Positions 1 to 7,816 of a DNA stretch of 16,699 nucleotides are shown here, piece after piece. Position 1 is the first letter of the stretch; each line of letters opens with the position of its first letter. Below the pieces are notes generated by a model, which made no database searches, was not told the origin of the DNA, and saw nothing but the letters and a program-made list of their open reading frames with translations. Source of the stretch: Alphaproteobacteria bacterium (GTDB taxonomy: Bacteria > Pseudomonadota > Alphaproteobacteria > JAEULC01); NCBI GenBank assembly GCA_020851015.1, contig JADZDN010000052.1:1-16699 (forward strand), in the 5' to 3' direction. A program made the translations under genes and the position numbers.

Positions 1-2605
1 ACTGGGCGGCCAGCACCAGGTAGATGATCACGATCGCGAACACGAAGGCATAGAGCAGCGCGTTGCCTTCCTGCACGAGCTGGCGCAATTCGCCCTGGTA
101 GTCGATCTGGAATCCCTTGGGCAGCACCTCGGCCGCCTTCTGGTTCAGGAACTGCAGCGCCTGGCCCAGCGTGGTGCCGGGAATCGGCAGCGCCGAGAGC
201 GTACCGGCATTGAGCTGGTTGAACTGGTAGAGCGAGTTGGCCGCGACGGTCGGCTCCAGGCTGACCACGCTCGACAGTGGCACCATGCCGCCCTGCGCCG
301 TCTTGACATAGATGCGGTCGATCGCGCCGGCGTCGACGCGGAAATCCCGCGGCACCTGCGGGATCACCTTGTAGCTGCGGCCCTCGATGTCGAAGCGGTT
401 GACGTAGTCCCCGCCCAAGAGGCCCGCCAGCGAGGTGCCGATCTCGGCCATGCCGATGCCCAGCGCCGCCGCCTTGCTGCGGTCGATGTTCACGACCACT
501 TCGGGCTTGTTGAACTTCAGATCGCCGTCGACGACGATGAAATTGCCGCTGCGGCGCGCCTCGAGGATCAGCTTGTCGAGCGCCTCGGCGACCACGCGCG
601 GCTCGGCCGTGGAGATCAGCACGTACTGCACCGGCAGACCGCCGCTGGCGCCCGGCAGGGTCGGCAGCGCGAAGGCGAAGGCCTGCACCCCGGAAAGCTG
701 GAACAGCCCCTTCTGCACGTCCTGCTGCACCTCCTTCTGCGAGCGCTTGCGCTCGTCCCACGGCTTCATCAAGAGGCCGCTGATGGCGTTGTTCGGCTTG
801 CCCATGCCGTTGATCAGGAAATAGTCCTCGCGCTCGGGAATCGCGCCGAAGATGCGGTTGAACTCGCGCGTGAAGGTGGTCAGGAAGTCGTAGTTCGCGG
901 ATTCCTGCGCGTTGGCGCTGATGAACACGATGCCCTGGTCTTCCTCGGGCGCCAATTCGGTGAACGACTTGACGTAGAGGAACGGGCAGCTCGCCAGCAC
1001 CACCGCGGCGACCAGGATCGTCACCGGCCGGTATTTCAGCGTGTTCGCCAGGCGGCGCTCGTAGAAGCGCTGCACGTAGCCGAAGCCGCGGTCCAGCAGG
1101 CGCACGAAGCGGCCTTCCGACTGCTCCGCGCGCAGGAGCTTGGAGCACATCATCGGCGACAGGGTCAGCGCCACCACGCCCGACACGATCACCGCGCCGG
1201 CCAGGCAGAAGGCGAATTCCTTGAACAGCGCGCCGGTAAGGCCGGTCGTGAAGCCGATCGGGGCATAGACCGCGGCCAGCGTGATCGTCATCGCCACGAC
1301 CGGCAGCGCGATCTCGCGCGCGCCCTGGATCGACGCGTCGAGCGGGGTGGCGCCTTCCTCGATATGGCGGTGGATGTTCTCGACCACCACGATGGCGTCG
1401 TCCACCACCAGGCCGATCGCCAGCACCATCGCCAGCAGGGTAAGCAGGTTGAGCGAATAGCCCAGCGCCAGCAGAAGGCCGCACACCCCGACCAGTGACA
1501 GCGGGATCGTCACCAGCGGAATGATCACCGAACGCGCCGAGCCCAGGAACAGGAAGATCACGATCACCACCACGAGCGCCGATTCGGCGATGGTCGTCAT
1601 CACCTCCTTGATCGAAGCGCGGATGTAGCGCGTGGAATCGTAAGCGACCTTGGCCTTCAGCCCCGCCGGCAGGTTGGCCTGGATCTGCGGCAAGGTTCCC
1701 AGCACGCCGTCGATCACGGTCAGCGGATTGGCCTCGGGCGTGCCGAAGATGCCGATCGCGACGGCCTGTTCGCCGTCGAACACCACCCCGGTGTCGACGT
1801 TCTCGACGCCAAGCTCGATCTTGGCGATATCGCCGAGCCGGATCAGCGTCGCGCCATCGCTGCGCACCACCAGGCGCGAGAAGGATTCCGGGTCGCTGAG
1901 GCCGGTCTTGGCGTTCAGGTTGGTGATGTCGAACTGGCCCTTGGTCTGGCCCGGCGCGGACTGGAAGTTGTTGCGCTGGATCGCGGCGTTGACCTCGGCC
2001 GGCGTCACGCGCAGCGCCGCCATCCGCACCGGGTCCAGCCAGATGCGCATGGCGAAGCTCTGCTCGCCGAAGATCTGGGCCTGGGCGACGCCGTCGATCG
2101 TCGCCAGCTTGGGCTGCACGACGCGCGTCATGTAGTCGGTGATCTGCGCCGGCGTCATCGTCTCGCTGTAGAAGCTGATATAGAGCAGCGCGATCTGGCG
2201 GGCCGCCGACTTGGCGGTGACCGGGTCCTCGGCCTCGCGCGGCAGCACGTTGCGGGTCTGCGCCACCTTGGCCAGCACCTCGGTCATCGCCTTGTCGGGA
2301 TCGGCGCCGATCCGCAAGTGCGCGACGATGGTGCTGAGGCCCGTGGTGCTGGTGGAGGTCAGGTAGTCGATGCCGGCCGCGCCGGCGATGGCCTGCTGCA
2401 GCGGCGTGGTCACGAACCCCTGCATCAGCTCGGCCGGCGCGCCCGGATAGGCCGTCGTGACGGTGATCTGGCTGTCCTCGATCTTCGGGTATTGGCGCAC
2501 GGCGAGCTTGGTGATCGCCTGCAGCCCCACGATCAGGATCAGCAGGCTGACCACGCTCGCCAGCACCGGCCGGCGGATGAACAGCGCGGTGAGGCCGGCG
2601 TTCAT
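1..2605 (-). CDS. RND multidrug-efflux permease, HAE1/AcrB type (3' end beyond window)
   Basis: Inner-membrane proton/drug antiporter of the hydrophobe/amphiphile efflux RND family. It would work with the fusion protein encoded just upstream and an outer-membrane channel that is not in this window. About 868 residues are present of roughly 1030 usual; the reading frame is open to the left edge, where it ends in the VLAAQ motif of a late transmembrane segment. The N-terminus (FIRRPVLASVV, then a long hydrophobic stretch) is the typical first helix. D402 and D403 in GLVVDDAIVVVEN match the paired proton-relay aspartates of transmembrane helix 4 (AcrB D407/D408). Two large periplasmic porter regions flank this core. 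The ATG at 2603-2605 overlaps the stop of the fusion-protein gene (ATGA), implying translational coupling. No frameshift was seen. The family is certain; the drug spectrum cannot be read from sequence. Confidence 0.95.
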   Translation of the reverse strand, partial: MNAGLTALFIRRPVLASVVSLLILIVGLQAITKLAVRQYPKIEDSQITVTTAYPGAPAELMQGFVTTPLQQAIAGAAGIDYLTSTSTTGLSTIVAHLRIGADPDKAMTEVLAKVAQTRNVLPREAEDPVTAKSAARQIALLYISFYSETMTPAQITDYMTRVVQPKLATIDGVAQAQIFGEQSFAMRIWLDPVRMAALRVTPAEVNAAIQRNNFQSAPGQTKGQFDITNLNAKTGLSDPESFSRLVVRSDGATLIRLGDIAKIELGVENVDTGVVFDGEQAVAIGIFGTPEANPLTVIDGVLGTLPQIQANLPAGLKAKVAYDSTRYIRASIKEVMTTIAESALVVVIVIFLFLGSARSVIIPLVTIPLSLVGVCGLLLALGYSLNLLTLLAMVLAIGLVVDDAIVVVENIHRHIEEGATPLDASIQGAREIALPVVAMTITLAAVYAPIGFTTGLTGALFKEFAFCLAGAVIVSGVVALTLSPMMCSKLLRAEQSEGRFVRLLDRGFGYVQRFYERRLANTLKYRPVTILVAAVVLASCPFLYVKSFTELAPEEDQGIVFISANAQESANYDFLTTFTREFNRIFGAIPEREDYFLINGMGKPNNAISGLLMKPWDERKRSQKEVQQDVQKGLFQLSGVQAFAFALPTLPGASGGLPVQYVLISTAEPRVVAEALDKLILEARRSGNFIVVDGDLKFNKPEVVVNIDRSKAAALGIGMAEIGTSLAGLLGGDYVNRFDIEGRSYKVIPQVPRDFRVDAGAIDRIYVKTAQGGMVPLSSVVSLEPTVAANSLYQFNQLNAGTLSALPIPGTTLGQALQFLNQKAAEVLPKGFQIDYQGELRQLVQEGNALLYAFVFAIVIIYLVLAAQ

Positions 2606-3723
2606 CGCAGCGGTTCCGCCGCGCCCTGGCGCAGCGCGATCGAGTTGTCGACCAGGACCGGCACGTTGTTCTGCAGCTTCACCTGGCCGGCGGTGACCAC
2701 CTCGTCGCCCTGGCGCACGCCCTTGGTGATCGCCACCAGTCCCGCCTTCTGGTCGCCGACGGTGATCGGACGCCGCTCGACGCGTTTGATCGCGGCGCCG
2801 GCAGCGTCGGTTCCGTCGACCACCACGTAGACGGAATCGCCGTATAGCGAGAAATCGATCGCGGTCTTCGGCACGACTACCAGCTGCTCCACGCGGTCAA
2901 GCGATATCGACGCGTTGGCGAACATGCCCGGCCGCAAGAGCTGGTCGGGATTTTCGACGGTAGCCTGCACCAGCACCATCCGGTTGGCCTGGTCGAGCTG
3001 CGGATCGATCGTCGTGATCTTGCCCGTGAAGTCGCGGTCGCGGAACGTGTCCACCCTGATCGTGACGGTCTGCCCAACCTTCACGTCGGCCAGGCGCTTT
3101 TCCGGCAAGGTCAGGTTGGCAAAGAGCGCGTCGAGCTGCTGCAACCCGACCAGCTTGGTGCCCGGCCCGACATACTGGCCAAGATTGACCAGGCGGACGC
3201 CCAAGACGCCGTTGAAGGGAGCGCGGATCACCTTCTGCTCCATCAGCGCGCGGACCCGGGCCATGTCGGCCTCCGAGGTGTCCAGCGTCGCCTTGGCCTG
3301 GTCCAGCGCCGCCTGCGAGGAGAACTGCTTCTCGGTCAGCTGGCGCGCGCGGTCGAAGGTGAGCTGGCTCATCCGACGAACCGCCTCCAGCCGCTTCAGG
3401 TCGGCGGTCTCGACCGACACGTCCAGGCGCACCAGCACGTCGCCCTTCTTCACGCGCTGGCCGGCCTCGAAGGCGATCTCGCTGACGATGCCGCTGACCT
3501 GTGGCGCCACGTCGACCGTCTGGATGGCCTGCATCGTCCCCACGGCGTCGATCTGGCGCGGCCACGATTCCGTCAGCGCACGGGCGCTGGACACGGTTAC
3601 CGGCGGCGGGTCCTTGGGCACGAAAGCCTGGCGGATCATCTGGTCGCGGAACATGTTGAACCAGGCGATGCCGCCGAACACGGCGCCCAGCAGTATGATG
3701 GCAATGACGAAACGCTTGATCAT
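2602..3723 (-). CDS. HlyD/AcrA-type periplasmic membrane-fusion protein of an RND pump
   Basis: Adaptor of 373 residues linking the RND permease to an outer-membrane channel. Residues 5-22 form one hydrophobic N-terminal anchor (FVIAIILLGAVFGGIAWF). There is no lipobox cysteine, so it is probably membrane-anchored rather than a lipoprotein. Residues about 72-100 are the first lipoyl half-motif (VAPQVSGIV, GQRVKKGDVLVRLD). Residues about 105-165 are the alpha-helical hairpin. RAPFNGVLG at 168-175 opens the second lipoyl half, followed by the beta-barrel and membrane-proximal domains. I chose the ATG at 3721-3723 because the protein then begins at the anchor; a longer frame to 3837 would overlap the tetR gene and adds a non-conserved Arg/Pro-rich leader. 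The Shine-Dalgarno is weak. It lies 61 bases after the repressor gene, and its stop overlaps the permease start. Confidence 0.93.
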   Translation of the reverse strand: MIKRFVIAIILLGAVFGGIAWFNMFRDQMIRQAFVPKDPPPVTVSSARALTESWPRQIDAVGTMQAIQTVDVAPQVSGIVSEIAFEAGQRVKKGDVLVRLDVSVETADLKRLEAVRRMSQLTFDRARQLTEKQFSSQAALDQAKATLDTSEADMARVRALMEQKVIRAPFNGVLGVRLVNLGQYVGPGTKLVGLQQLDALFANLTLPEKRLADVKVGQTVTIRVDTFRDRDFTGKITTIDPQLDQANRMVLVQATVENPDQLLRPGMFANASISLDRVEQLVVVPKTAIDFSLYGDSVYVVVDGTDAAGAAIKRVERRPITVGDQKAGLVAITKGVRQGDEVVTAGQVKLQNNVPVLVDNSIALRQGAAEPLR

Positions 3724-3784
3724 CGGCTGCTTGTCCCGATCCTGGCCTCGCGCGCGGTTTCGGCGCAAAGCCACTCCCTTGATG

Positions 3785-4447
3785 TCAGTCCGTGTTGGTC
3801 TTGCGGGCGGCATAGGCCCGCAGGAATGTGGCGACAACCCGGTCGGCGGCCTGTTCGCGGTCGGCTTCCGTCAGGTCGCCCAGCGTCCCCAGCACGCAGG
3901 GCAAATGGAACCGGCCCTGCATCAACCCCAAAAACTCCTGCGCCGCGATCACGGTGTCGTCGATATCGAGTTCGCCGGAATCGCGACCGGCGGCGAGAAT
4001 CGCCGACAGGCGCCCGATCACCACTTTGGGCCCCTGCTCAAAGAAGATGCGGCCCAGCTCCGGGTTCCGCGGCGCCTCGGCTACCACGATGCGGTACATG
4101 CACTGCGCCTCGGGCGCCATGATGACCTCCATGAACCGGCGGGCGAACTGGCGCAGCGCCTGCTCGGCGCCGAGCGCGGCGGCATCGGTGGCATCGACCG
4201 CCTGGTAGACCAGCGAGGACCGCCCGCGCACGATCGCCGCGAACAGCTCCTGCTTGTTCTTGGCATGGGCATAGACCGTCGCCTTGGACACCCCCGCCTC
4301 GCGCGCGATGGCGTCCATGGTCGTGATCTCGTAGCCCTGCGCCAGGAACAGGCGGCCGGCGGCCTCGAGAATCTGGCGACGCTTTTGCTCGGAGAAGCGG
4401 GTCAGGCCGGTGGCGCCCTGTTCGCCGTCGTTGAGCGGATGCAGCAT
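3785..4447 (-). CDS. TetR/AcrR-family repressor of the RND efflux operon
   Basis: One-component DNA-binding repressor of 220 residues from the ATG at 4445-4447. The N-terminal domain starts near residue 18 (RFSEQKRRQILEAAGRLF); the helix-turn-helix covers about 42-61 (TTMDAIAREAGVSKATVYAH). The C-terminal ligand domain carries YRIVVAEAPRNPELGRIFFE, a pattern I associate with AefR-like TetR proteins. It is first in the operon with fusion protein and permease, so local control of efflux is the natural role; self-repression is inferred from a dyad immediately before the gene. The frame also allows a TTG start at 4481-4483, but that would place the predicted promoter -10 box and operator inside the coding region, so I prefer the ATG. 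The ATG has no recognisable Shine-Dalgarno. Family certain, start moderately sure. Confidence 0.9.
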   Translation of the reverse strand: MLHPLNDGEQGATGLTRFSEQKRRQILEAAGRLFLAQGYEITTMDAIAREAGVSKATVYAHAKNKQELFAAIVRGRSSLVYQAVDATDAAALGAEQALRQFARRFMEVIMAPEAQCMYRIVVAEAPRNPELGRIFFEQGPKVVIGRLSAILAAGRDSGELDIDDTVIAAQEFLGLMQGRFHLPCVLGTLGDLTEADREQAADRVVATFLRAYAARKTNTD

Positions 4448-4449
4448 TG

Positions 4450-4466
4450 AACTGAACCGTATAGTT
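4450..4466. promoter_or_regulatory. Candidate TetR operator before the efflux repressor
   Basis: A 17-bp imperfect dyad, AACTGAACCGTATAGTT, with 12 of 16 flanking bases symmetric (AACT-N2-AC-N-GT-N2-AGTT). It lies three bases upstream of the repressor ATG and starts at about the transcription start predicted from the boxes at 4497-4502 and 4475-4480. Size and symmetry are typical of TetR-family operators. Binding by the neighbouring repressor is inferred. Confidence 0.6.
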
Positions 4467-4474
4467 TTGTGAAA

Positions 4475-4502
4475 ATTACGCAAAGTTACAAGGACTTGTC
4501 AA
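4475..4502 (-). promoter_or_regulatory. Predicted sigma70-type promoter of the efflux operon
   Basis: On the minus strand, a perfect -35 box TTGACA (4502-4497) is followed after 16 bases by CGTAAT (4480-4475), which matches four of six -10 consensus bases. Transcription would begin near 4467, about 20 bases before the repressor ATG and directly at the dyad. The -35 is strong evidence; the -10 is fair. Confidence 0.55.
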
Positions 4503-4559
4503 GGCAGCATGTTTCGCCAGCACAGCTGGATCGACAACTGCAAGCGCGAAGCAATAAAA

Positions 4560-4597
4560 TTTCGCCAGCCCCGGCTCGCATTAACTGAAATGGCGAG
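4560..4597 (-). terminator. Weak candidate terminator after the catabolic block
   Basis: Downstream of the last minus-strand isomerase gene there is a stem CTCGC(C)ATT / AATGCGAG with a 6-base loop and one bulge (4575-4597). About 14 bases later on the minus strand comes a T-rich stretch, AAATTTTATT. The stem and the T-rich stretch are too far apart for a classical intrinsic terminator, so this is tentative. The gene-free gap 4503-4651 otherwise holds a CCAGC-N3-GCTGG palindrome and a repeated decamer. Confidence 0.25.
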
Positions 4598-4651
4598 GAG
4601 CGGCAGGCAAGTGCTTATTTTCGTTCGTACCGGCGCCCACCCACGAGGTGT

Positions 4652-5491
4652 TCAACAGACGCTCCGGTAACGCTCCTTGACCACGGCCAGCACCTCGTCG
4701 GGGTCGCGCTTCCACCAGTTGTTGGCGGAGAAGATTTCCGCCTCCACAAACCCGTCATAGCCGGCCGCTTCGACCCATCCCCGGATCAGCGGGATGTCGA
4801 TCACCCCGTCGCCCATCATGCCCCGGTCGAGCAGCATGTCGGCCGTCGGCACCAGCCAGTCGCAGACATGGAATCCCAGGATGCGCCCTGCCCGCCCCGC
4901 TCGCGCGACCTCCGCCTCGAGCGTCGGGTCCCACCAGCAGTGATACACGTCCACCGCTACGCCAATGCCCGGCCCCAGGCGGTCGCACAGGTCATTGGCA
5001 TGGCGCAGCGTGTTCACGCAGGCGCGGTCGGCGGCGTACATCGGATGCAGGGGCTCCAGCCCCAGCGTCACGCCAGCCGGACGCGCGTAGTCCAGAAGCT
5101 GCGCCATCGCCTCTTCCACCATGGCATGGGCGCCGGCGACGCCCTTCGACCCTGCCGGCACGCCGCCCACCACCAGGATCAGGCAGTCCGCGCCGATCGC
5201 CGCCGCCTCGTCCACGGCACGGCGGTTGTCGTCCATCGCCTTCTGCCGGCCCACGGCGTCGGGCGCCGTGAACAGCCCGCCCCGGCAATAGCCATTGGCG
5301 CGCAATCCCGCCGCGCGGATCGCCTTGGCGGCGGCGTCCAGCCCCATCGCCTGCACCTGGTCGCGCCAGGGCGCGATGGCGCGGATGCCGTGACGCTGGC
5401 AGCCCTCGATGATCTGCTGGAGGTTCCAGCGCTGGCGTACCGTCGCGCAATTGAGCGACAGCAGCTCGGGGTGCTTTCCCAGATCGCGCAT
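4652..5491 (-). CDS. Sugar phosphate isomerase/epimerase-like TIM-barrel protein (AP endonuclase 2 superfamily)
   Basis: A 279-residue xylose-isomerase-like TIM barrel. These enzymes bind a divalent metal and catalyse enediol isomerisation, epimerisation or, in some glycoside-degrading systems, elimination. The usual ligand set is visible: E146 in LGLEPLHP, D181 in VAVDVYH, H208 in GFHVCDW and E252 in VEAEIFS. The ATG at 5489-5491 follows the dehydrogenase stop by three bases, so the two are co-transcribed and probably coupled. In known systems a Gfo/Idh/MocA dehydrogenase beside a protein of this fold often handles 3-keto sugars or inosose-like intermediates; that is analogy, not proof. It is the last gene of its operon. 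It shares fold and ligand pattern with the isomerase at 11835-12665 but is clearly divergent, so the two probably act on different substrates. Confidence 0.88.
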   Translation of the reverse strand: MRDLGKHPELLSLNCATVRQRWNLQQIIEGCQRHGIRAIAPWRDQVQAMGLDAAAKAIRAAGLRANGYCRGGLFTAPDAVGRQKAMDDNRRAVDEAAAIGADCLILVVGGVPAGSKGVAGAHAMVEEAMAQLLDYARPAGVTLGLEPLHPMYAADRACVNTLRHANDLCDRLGPGIGVAVDVYHCWWDPTLEAEVARAGRAGRILGFHVCDWLVPTADMLLDRGMMGDGVIDIPLIRGWVEAAGYDGFVEAEIFSANNWWKRDPDEVLAVVKERYRSVC

Positions 5492-5494
5492 CGC

Positions 5495-6646
5495 TCAGAC
5501 CGCGAGTTTCGGCACGTCGATCCAGCGGCGCTCCTGCCAGCTCTTCAGCGCCAGCTCGGCCAATTGCACGCCCTTGGCCCCCTCCATCAGGTCCCACTTG
5601 AACGGCGCGCCTTCGCAGACGTGACGGATGAACATCTCCCATTCGACCTTGAAGCCGTTGTTGAAGGGCTGCGTCTCCGGCACCTCCTGCCAGCCGCCGT
5701 AGAGGTCCAGCGACTGCTTGACGTCGGGGTTCCACACCGGGCGCGGCGTGGCCACCTTCGACTGGATGCGGCAGGACTGCAGCCCCGCCACCGCCGAGCC
5801 GTGCGTGCCGTCGACCTGGAGGGTGAGCAGATCGTCGCGCCTGGGGCGCGTGGCCCAGGAGCAGGTGATCTGCGCGATCATGTCGCCCTCCAGCTCGCAG
5901 GTCGCGTAGAACGCGTCGTCGGCATCGGCCTTGTAGGGCTTGCCAGCCTCGTCCCAGCGCTGCGGGATGAAGGTGCGGCCAAGGCAGCTCACCGCCTTCA
6001 CGCCGCCGAACAGCCCGTCCAGCACGTAGCGCCAGTGGCACATCATGTCGAGGATCAGCCCGCCGCCATCCGCCTTGCGGTAGTTCCAGGACGGGCGCTG
6101 GGCGGGCTGCAGGTCGCCTTCGAACACCCAGTAGCCGAAGTCGAAGCGCACCGACAGCATGCGTCCGAAGAAACCGCCGTCGCGTAGCATCTTCAGCTTC
6201 AAGAGACCAGGCAGGAACAGCTTGTCCTGCACCACGCCGTGCTTGATGCCCGCTGCCTTGGCCTTCTTGGCAATGGCGATCGCCTTGTGCAGGTTGTCGG
6301 CGACGGGCTTCTCGCAATAGACATGCTTGCCGGCGTCGATCGCGCGGCCCAGCACTTCCGCGCGGAGCTGGGTCGAGGCGGCGTCGAAGAACAGCTCGTC
6401 GTTCCTGTCGGCCAGCGCCTTGTCCAGGTCCGTGGTCCAGCGCTTGAGGCCGTGCTGCTTCGCCAGCGCCTCGAGCTTGCCGGCGTCGCGGCCGACGAGG
6501 ATCGGGTCGGGCATCACCCGGTCGCCGTTGGCCAGCCGCACCCCGCCCTGCTCGCGGATCGCCAGGATCGAGCGCACCAGGTGCTGGTTCGTGCCCATCC
6601 GTCCGGTAACGCCGTACATGATGACGCCAAGACGCCGTTCCGCCAT
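5495..6646 (-). CDS. Gfo/Idh/MocA-family NAD(P)-dependent oxidoreductase
   Basis: Predicted cytoplasmic dehydrogenase of 383 residues, oxidising a hydroxyl of a sugar, cyclitol or sugar acid (or reducing the ketone). The N-terminal Rossmann fold shows GVTGRMG at 12-18. The family EKP motif is at 112-114 (HVYCEKP), with K113 the expected catalytic lysine. The second-domain signature GGGLILDMMCHW supplies D200 and H204 in the canonical DxxxH arrangement, so the active site looks intact. The length is near the family norm of 340-390. The ATG at 6644-6646 has a good Shine-Dalgarno (AGGGGAAG). It is second in the lyase-dehydrogenase-isomerase operon, 30 bases after the lyase gene. Substrate and direction are not determinable from sequence. 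Confidence 0.9.
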   Translation of the reverse strand: MAERRLGVIMYGVTGRMGTNQHLVRSILAIREQGGVRLANGDRVMPDPILVGRDAGKLEALAKQHGLKRWTTDLDKALADRNDELFFDAASTQLRAEVLGRAIDAGKHVYCEKPVADNLHKAIAIAKKAKAAGIKHGVVQDKLFLPGLLKLKMLRDGGFFGRMLSVRFDFGYWVFEGDLQPAQRPSWNYRKADGGGLILDMMCHWRYVLDGLFGGVKAVSCLGRTFIPQRWDEAGKPYKADADDAFYATCELEGDMIAQITCSWATRPRRDDLLTLQVDGTHGSAVAGLQSCRIQSKVATPRPVWNPDVKQSLDLYGGWQEVPETQPFNNGFKVEWEMFIRHVCEGAPFKWDLMEGAKGVQLAELALKSWQERRWIDVPKLAV

Positions 6647-6676
6647 CGCTTCTTCCCCTTGGTCTTCGCTCGATGT

Positions 6677-7750
6677 TCAGGCGCGCCAGCGCGCCAGGTT
6701 GGCCTGGACGAACGCGTCGTCCGTCAGCTCGGGATAGGTCGCATAGAGCCGGTCGATCTCGCCCGCCTGCCCGGGGCTCAGGACCTCCTTCGGATCGAGG
6801 CAGAGATTCGTTTCCATCAAACCCTGCCGGCGCAGAATTTCGTGGCAGCCCGGGATGCAGCCGGCGAAGTCGTGCGCCACGTCGAACACCACGCCGTTGC
6901 AGTCCGTGACGAAGGAGTCGAGCTTCAGCATGTCCGCCGGCAGCGGACCCGCGTCGACCGCCGCGTGCACCTGGTCCAGCAGGCCCACGGCCGACCTTGT
7001 CCATACGCTCCAGTGACCCAGCAGCCCGCCCTTGAAGCGCAGCGTCACCTCGCGGTTGCCCAGGCGCACGCCGATCGGCGCCAGCAGGTCGAGCACGATG
7101 TGGTCGTCGTTGCCGGTATAGAGGGTGATGCGGTCCTCGGCGCCCGCCGCCGCCACGCCGAAGGCGACGTCGAGTGTTTTGTAGCGGTTGAATGGCGCCA
7201 CCTTGATCGCGATCACGTTGTCGATCGCGGCGAAGCGCGTCCAGAACTTGCGCGACAGCGGGATGCCGCCCACCACGGTCTGCAGGTAGAAGCCGATCAG
7301 CGGCATCTCCTTGGCCACCGCGGCGCAATGGGCGACCAGCTCGTCCTCGCTCGCTCCCTTCAGCGCGCCAAGCCCCAGCAGGATGGCGTGGTAGCCCAGC
7401 GACCGCGCGGTGCGCGCCTCCTCCACCGCCTGCGCTGTCTTGCCGATGGCGCCCGCGATCATGAACAGCTTGCGCCCGGTCCAGGCTTTGGCGGTCTCGG
7501 CCGCCAGCTCCAACACCGGCTGGTAGAGACCCAGGTCGCGGATCTGGAATTGCGTGGCGTGCACCCCCACGGCTAGGCCGCCCGAGCCGGCGTCGATGTA
7601 GTAGCGCGAGAGCGCGCGCTGGGACTCGCGGTCGAACCGGCGCTTGGCGTCGAGCGCCAGGGGATGCGCCGGGAAGGCCGCCCCGCGCCGCAGCGTGGCC
7701 AGGGCCTCCGCCGGTATGGCGCTCCAATGCAAGCCGCCGTTCGTCGCCAT
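6677..7750 (-). CDS. Divergent dihydrodipicolinate synthase/N-acetylneuraminate lyase-like protein (DUF993-like)
   Basis: A 357-residue TIM-barrel protein of the class I aldolase/lyase group, somewhat longer than DHDPS or NAL (about 290-300). K183 in IAIKVAPFNRY sits where the Schiff-base lysine lies, and Y155 in IGFYLQT matches the catalytic tyrosine; TGNDDH at 212-217 resembles the following GxDD turn. The usual GTTGE loop that binds the keto-acid carboxylate reads GVHATQF (62-68), so pyruvate may not be the partner. The ATG at 7748-7750 has a GAGGGA Shine-Dalgarno. First gene of an operon with the dehydrogenase and isomerase, directly behind a TetR-type operator. Carbon-carbon cleavage or dehydration of a keto acid is the likely chemistry. 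The DUF993 assignment is from memory of similar proteins and was not searched. Confidence 0.8.
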   Translation of the reverse strand: MATNGGLHWSAIPAEALATLRRGAAFPAHPLALDAKRRFDRESQRALSRYYIDAGSGGLAVGVHATQFQIRDLGLYQPVLELAAETAKAWTGRKLFMIAGAIGKTAQAVEEARTARSLGYHAILLGLGALKGASEDELVAHCAAVAKEMPLIGFYLQTVVGGIPLSRKFWTRFAAIDNVIAIKVAPFNRYKTLDVAFGVAAAGAEDRITLYTGNDDHIVLDLLAPIGVRLGNREVTLRFKGGLLGHWSVWTRSAVGLLDQVHAAVDAGPLPADMLKLDSFVTDCNGVVFDVAHDFAGCIPGCHEILRRQGLMETNLCLDPKEVLSPGQAGEIDRLYATYPELTDDAFVQANLARWRA

Positions 7751-7761
7751 CGGTCCCTCAA

Positions 7762-7777
7762 GTAACCAAACGGTTAC
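7762..7777. promoter_or_regulatory. TetR-type operator in front of the lyase operon (site 1)
   Basis: Perfect 16-bp inverted repeat GTAACC-AAAC-GGTTAC, 12 bases upstream of the lyase ATG. Written wider (7760-7779) it is AAGTAAC-CAAACG-GTTACAA, whose left nine bases AAGTAACCA and N6 spacing are identical to the site at 12741-12760. It overlaps the expected start region of the TTGACA promoter, consistent with repression. The TetR protein encoded next door (7817-8479) is the obvious candidate to bind. Confidence 0.8.
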
Positions 7778-7778
7778 A

Positions 7779-7808
7779 AACCTGTCGCATCGCCGCCGGG
7801 CCTGTCAA
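7779..7808 (-). promoter_or_regulatory. Candidate promoter of the lyase operon
   Basis: On the minus strand a perfect TTGACA (7808-7803) lies in the gap after the TetR gene. With an 18-base spacer the -10 would be CAGGTT (7784-7779), a poor match. Transcription would then start near 7772, inside the operator. The -35 is convincing, the -10 is not. Confidence 0.4.
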
Positions 7809-7816
7809 CCAACGGC

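Noticed and set aside
3724..3837. 38-codon N-terminal extension of the membrane-fusion protein
   Set aside because: It would overlap the repressor gene and precede the membrane anchor with an Arg/Pro-rich stretch not expected in the family.
2915..4450. 511-codon plus-strand open frame
   Set aside because: Antisense to the fusion-protein and repressor genes, both of which have unmistakable family motifs.
6605..6610. Lone GGTAAC half-sites (also 4666-4671 and 3595-3600 region) as extra operators
   Set aside because: No matching GTTAC arm at six-base spacing, and all lie inside coding sequence.
4992..7727. 911-codon open frame on the minus strand
   Set aside because: It runs out of frame through three well-supported genes (isomerase, dehydrogenase, lyase); its translation is Arg/Gly/Ala-rich without domains, an effect of high GC.
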